In this document: positions 62,641-64,000 of the stretch, in pieces
How positions within the stretch are numbered: the stretch's first letter is position 1
Layout of the letters: each line of letters opens with the position of its first letter
Assembly (NCBI GenBank): GCA_030248225.1
Contig: JASANE010028542.1
Coordinates: forward strand, 1 to 64,000
DNA: 64,000 bases
Reading direction: 5' to 3'
DNA from: Trileptium ribeirensis
Lineage: Eukaryota; Nematoda; Enoplea; Enoplida; Thoracostomopsidae
Notes under the pieces: model-generated
The model's input: the letters and a program-made list of their open reading frames with translations, nothing else
Databases searched by the model: none
Told to the model about the DNA's origin: nothing
Position numbers and translations under genes: made by a program

Positions 62641-64000
62641 CTCTTTGGACCAAAGATTTTTGACAACTTTTTCTAACCATTCGAACCGCATTGAACAGCT
62701 AAGTCGAATAGTGCCAAAATCAGCGCGACTGGTAGATTCATTAATGATTTATATGCAATTTTCTCGACCATTCAGCGGCAACTTTAACACCGATAGTCCA
62801 ACAAGCTATTCGTCCTGGTACCACCATCATTTCGGACGAGTGGGGTGCTTATCGTGACATGGTGTGACTACCGGGTACACCCATCACATCGTCAATCACA
62901 GTAAAAACTTCGACGATCAGGAACGCACACGCGGCAGTCTATTGAGTCAACTAGGTGCAATGCGTCAGAACGGAATTGTCTGGCAGATGGTGGATTGGTA
63001 AGAAGATAAGGCAAGCATGTATATGGGCTGAGTCGGAATCCATGTCCTCGTCGTACACACTGGACACCGCTGGCGGTGGCAGAAAGACTCAGAAATAAAA
63101 CCAAATAATTATTTATAAATCATTAACCAATCAACTGATCGAGCTGCTTTTGAAATCATTTCATTCTTCTATATACGGCTGGACGGTTAGTACCATACAT
63201 TTCTAGAAAATTTTTTTCAAAAATTTTTTGGTCCCAAGGTGACTGGAAACAATGGGAAAAGAAACTTTTTTGTCATAAATGTGGCTAAAATGGATATTTT
63301 TATGAACTAGCTGGCCGAGATGGGTCGAATGGTATTAAAATTATCGCTGTACCTTCAAATTTTACGAATTTCATCCTGGGCGCTAACAGGTGAGACCAGA
63401 GGTGTGCGCGTGCAGAAATTATTGAGCCCGCGGGTACCCGCGCAGATCCAAAGAGCTGTCCACCGCCACTAGGCCCGTACCCGCGGGCTTAATACGTTTT
63501 GTTCAGGTACGCGAGGCCCCCAAGTTATTGAATCCTTAAAAGCTCAACATATTTGTCGCTTTGCGTTTTAAAACCATACTAATCTTGATAAATATCGGAT
63601 TCTTCGCCAGCGATCCCTCGCTGCCCAGGCTGCACAAGGACGTAATCCGATTTCGAAGTCCACCCCCTACCGCACAACCAACCACCCAAACGGACTACAG
63701 AGCCCACTAAGGGAAATGCCTAGTGGCTTCTGCAGCGCCCAGTAAACAGAACCGCGAACTTCTGCAACGTCCACCAAAGATGAAACGTTAACAACTGGCT
63801 GCTAACTGACCACGTTACCTAATGTTAACAACGTGACCCACGACCCGCACCGCGCGACACAAAACTCGCCGTGACGACTCTCATGATCCACTGACACACC
63901 ACCCATTTCTGGTCGCAAAACAAAATATTTAATACCATGGGTGGTTATTCTTGCAAGTGGAGCATTGCTCGGTACTCGGGTTTGTGGTAAATATTTTGCG
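62641..64000. other. Right-edge region, no supported gene
   Basis: An open + frame at 62858-62997 ends RGSLLSQLGAMRQNGIVWQM-VDW at a GTAAGA donor, but no acceptor is seen before it. At 63399-63500 there is a hAT-like start, CAGAGGTGTGCGCGTGCAG, followed by GAGCCCGCGGGTACCC and its inverse GTACCCGCGGGCTT. Beyond 63600 the sequence is GC-richer with no long frame. Confidence 0.4.
63399..63500. mobile_element. Possible hAT terminus with GGGTACCCGCGGGC inverted repeat
   Basis: CAGAGGTGTGCG is a typical hAT 5' end. A 14-16 bp inverted repeat (GAGCCCGCGGGTACCC against GTACCCGCGGGCTT) lies just inside it. The other terminus and the target duplication were not found, so this may be one end of an element leaving the window or a relic. 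Confidence 0.35.

Overview
This window is eukaryotic, and specifically animal, genomic DNA. It has spliced genes with kilobase introns, GT donors (mostly GTAAGT-like), large tandem arrays, DNA-transposon relics, and coding exons that are clearly less AT-rich than the DNA around them. Nearly every acceptor I could place is a short TTTCAG, TTTTAG or TTGCAG with almost no polypyrimidine tract. That habit is best known from nematodes, so a nematode with large introns is my best guess, but the phylum is an inference. Splice junctions were read by eye and checked by codon phase; no expression data were available.

Layout. Positions 1-5940 are a satellite with a 137 bp unit (about 43 copies) that runs off the left edge. 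It ends about 335 bp before the start codon of the first gene. That gene (6277-38963, + strand) is an OXR1/NCOA7/mustard-type TLDc protein. I can assemble it exon by exon: LysM domain, charged helix, GRAM-like module, a long disordered acidic part, a run of twelve 11-residue repeats, a coiled coil, the FFIQWSP module and a C-terminal TLDc domain. Eight constitutive exons join in one frame to 1,387 codons before the stop. A phase-matched 216 bp cassette exon at 31665-31880 would make 1,459. The introns hold two inverted copies of a hAT-type non-autonomous transposon with perfect 8 bp target duplications, a tRNA-Ala-like SINE head, a strongly paired hairpin block and several minisatellites.

Between 39 and 45 kb there are tandem repeats (116 bp and 47 bp units) and a tentative three-exon gene of unknown function (42003-42667). 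From 45031 to 54943 on the + strand lies the 5' part of a ZnT6 (SLC30A6)-type zinc transporter subunit. Seven exons, including a 36 bp micro-exon, encode 218 residues covering roughly the first five membrane helices. The remaining exons were not found in the window. Its introns contain a long inverted repeat, a frameshifted RTE-type reverse-transcriptase relic on the minus strand, and a 458 bp foldback element just before the micro-exon.

From 55.2 to 64 kb there is a diverged repeat of about 165 bp, a 3.3 kb array with a 61 bp unit and several corrupted patches, the last exon of an unidentified minus-strand gene with a poly-Asn tract (61062-61431), a second diverged repeat of about 165 bp, and a possible hAT terminus near the right edge.

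The two recognised genes are unrelated in pathway as far as the sequence shows: an oxidation-resistance/V-ATPase-associated family protein and an early-secretory-pathway zinc transporter subunit. The most unusual protein feature is the 132-residue 11-mer repeat inside the OXR1 homologue.
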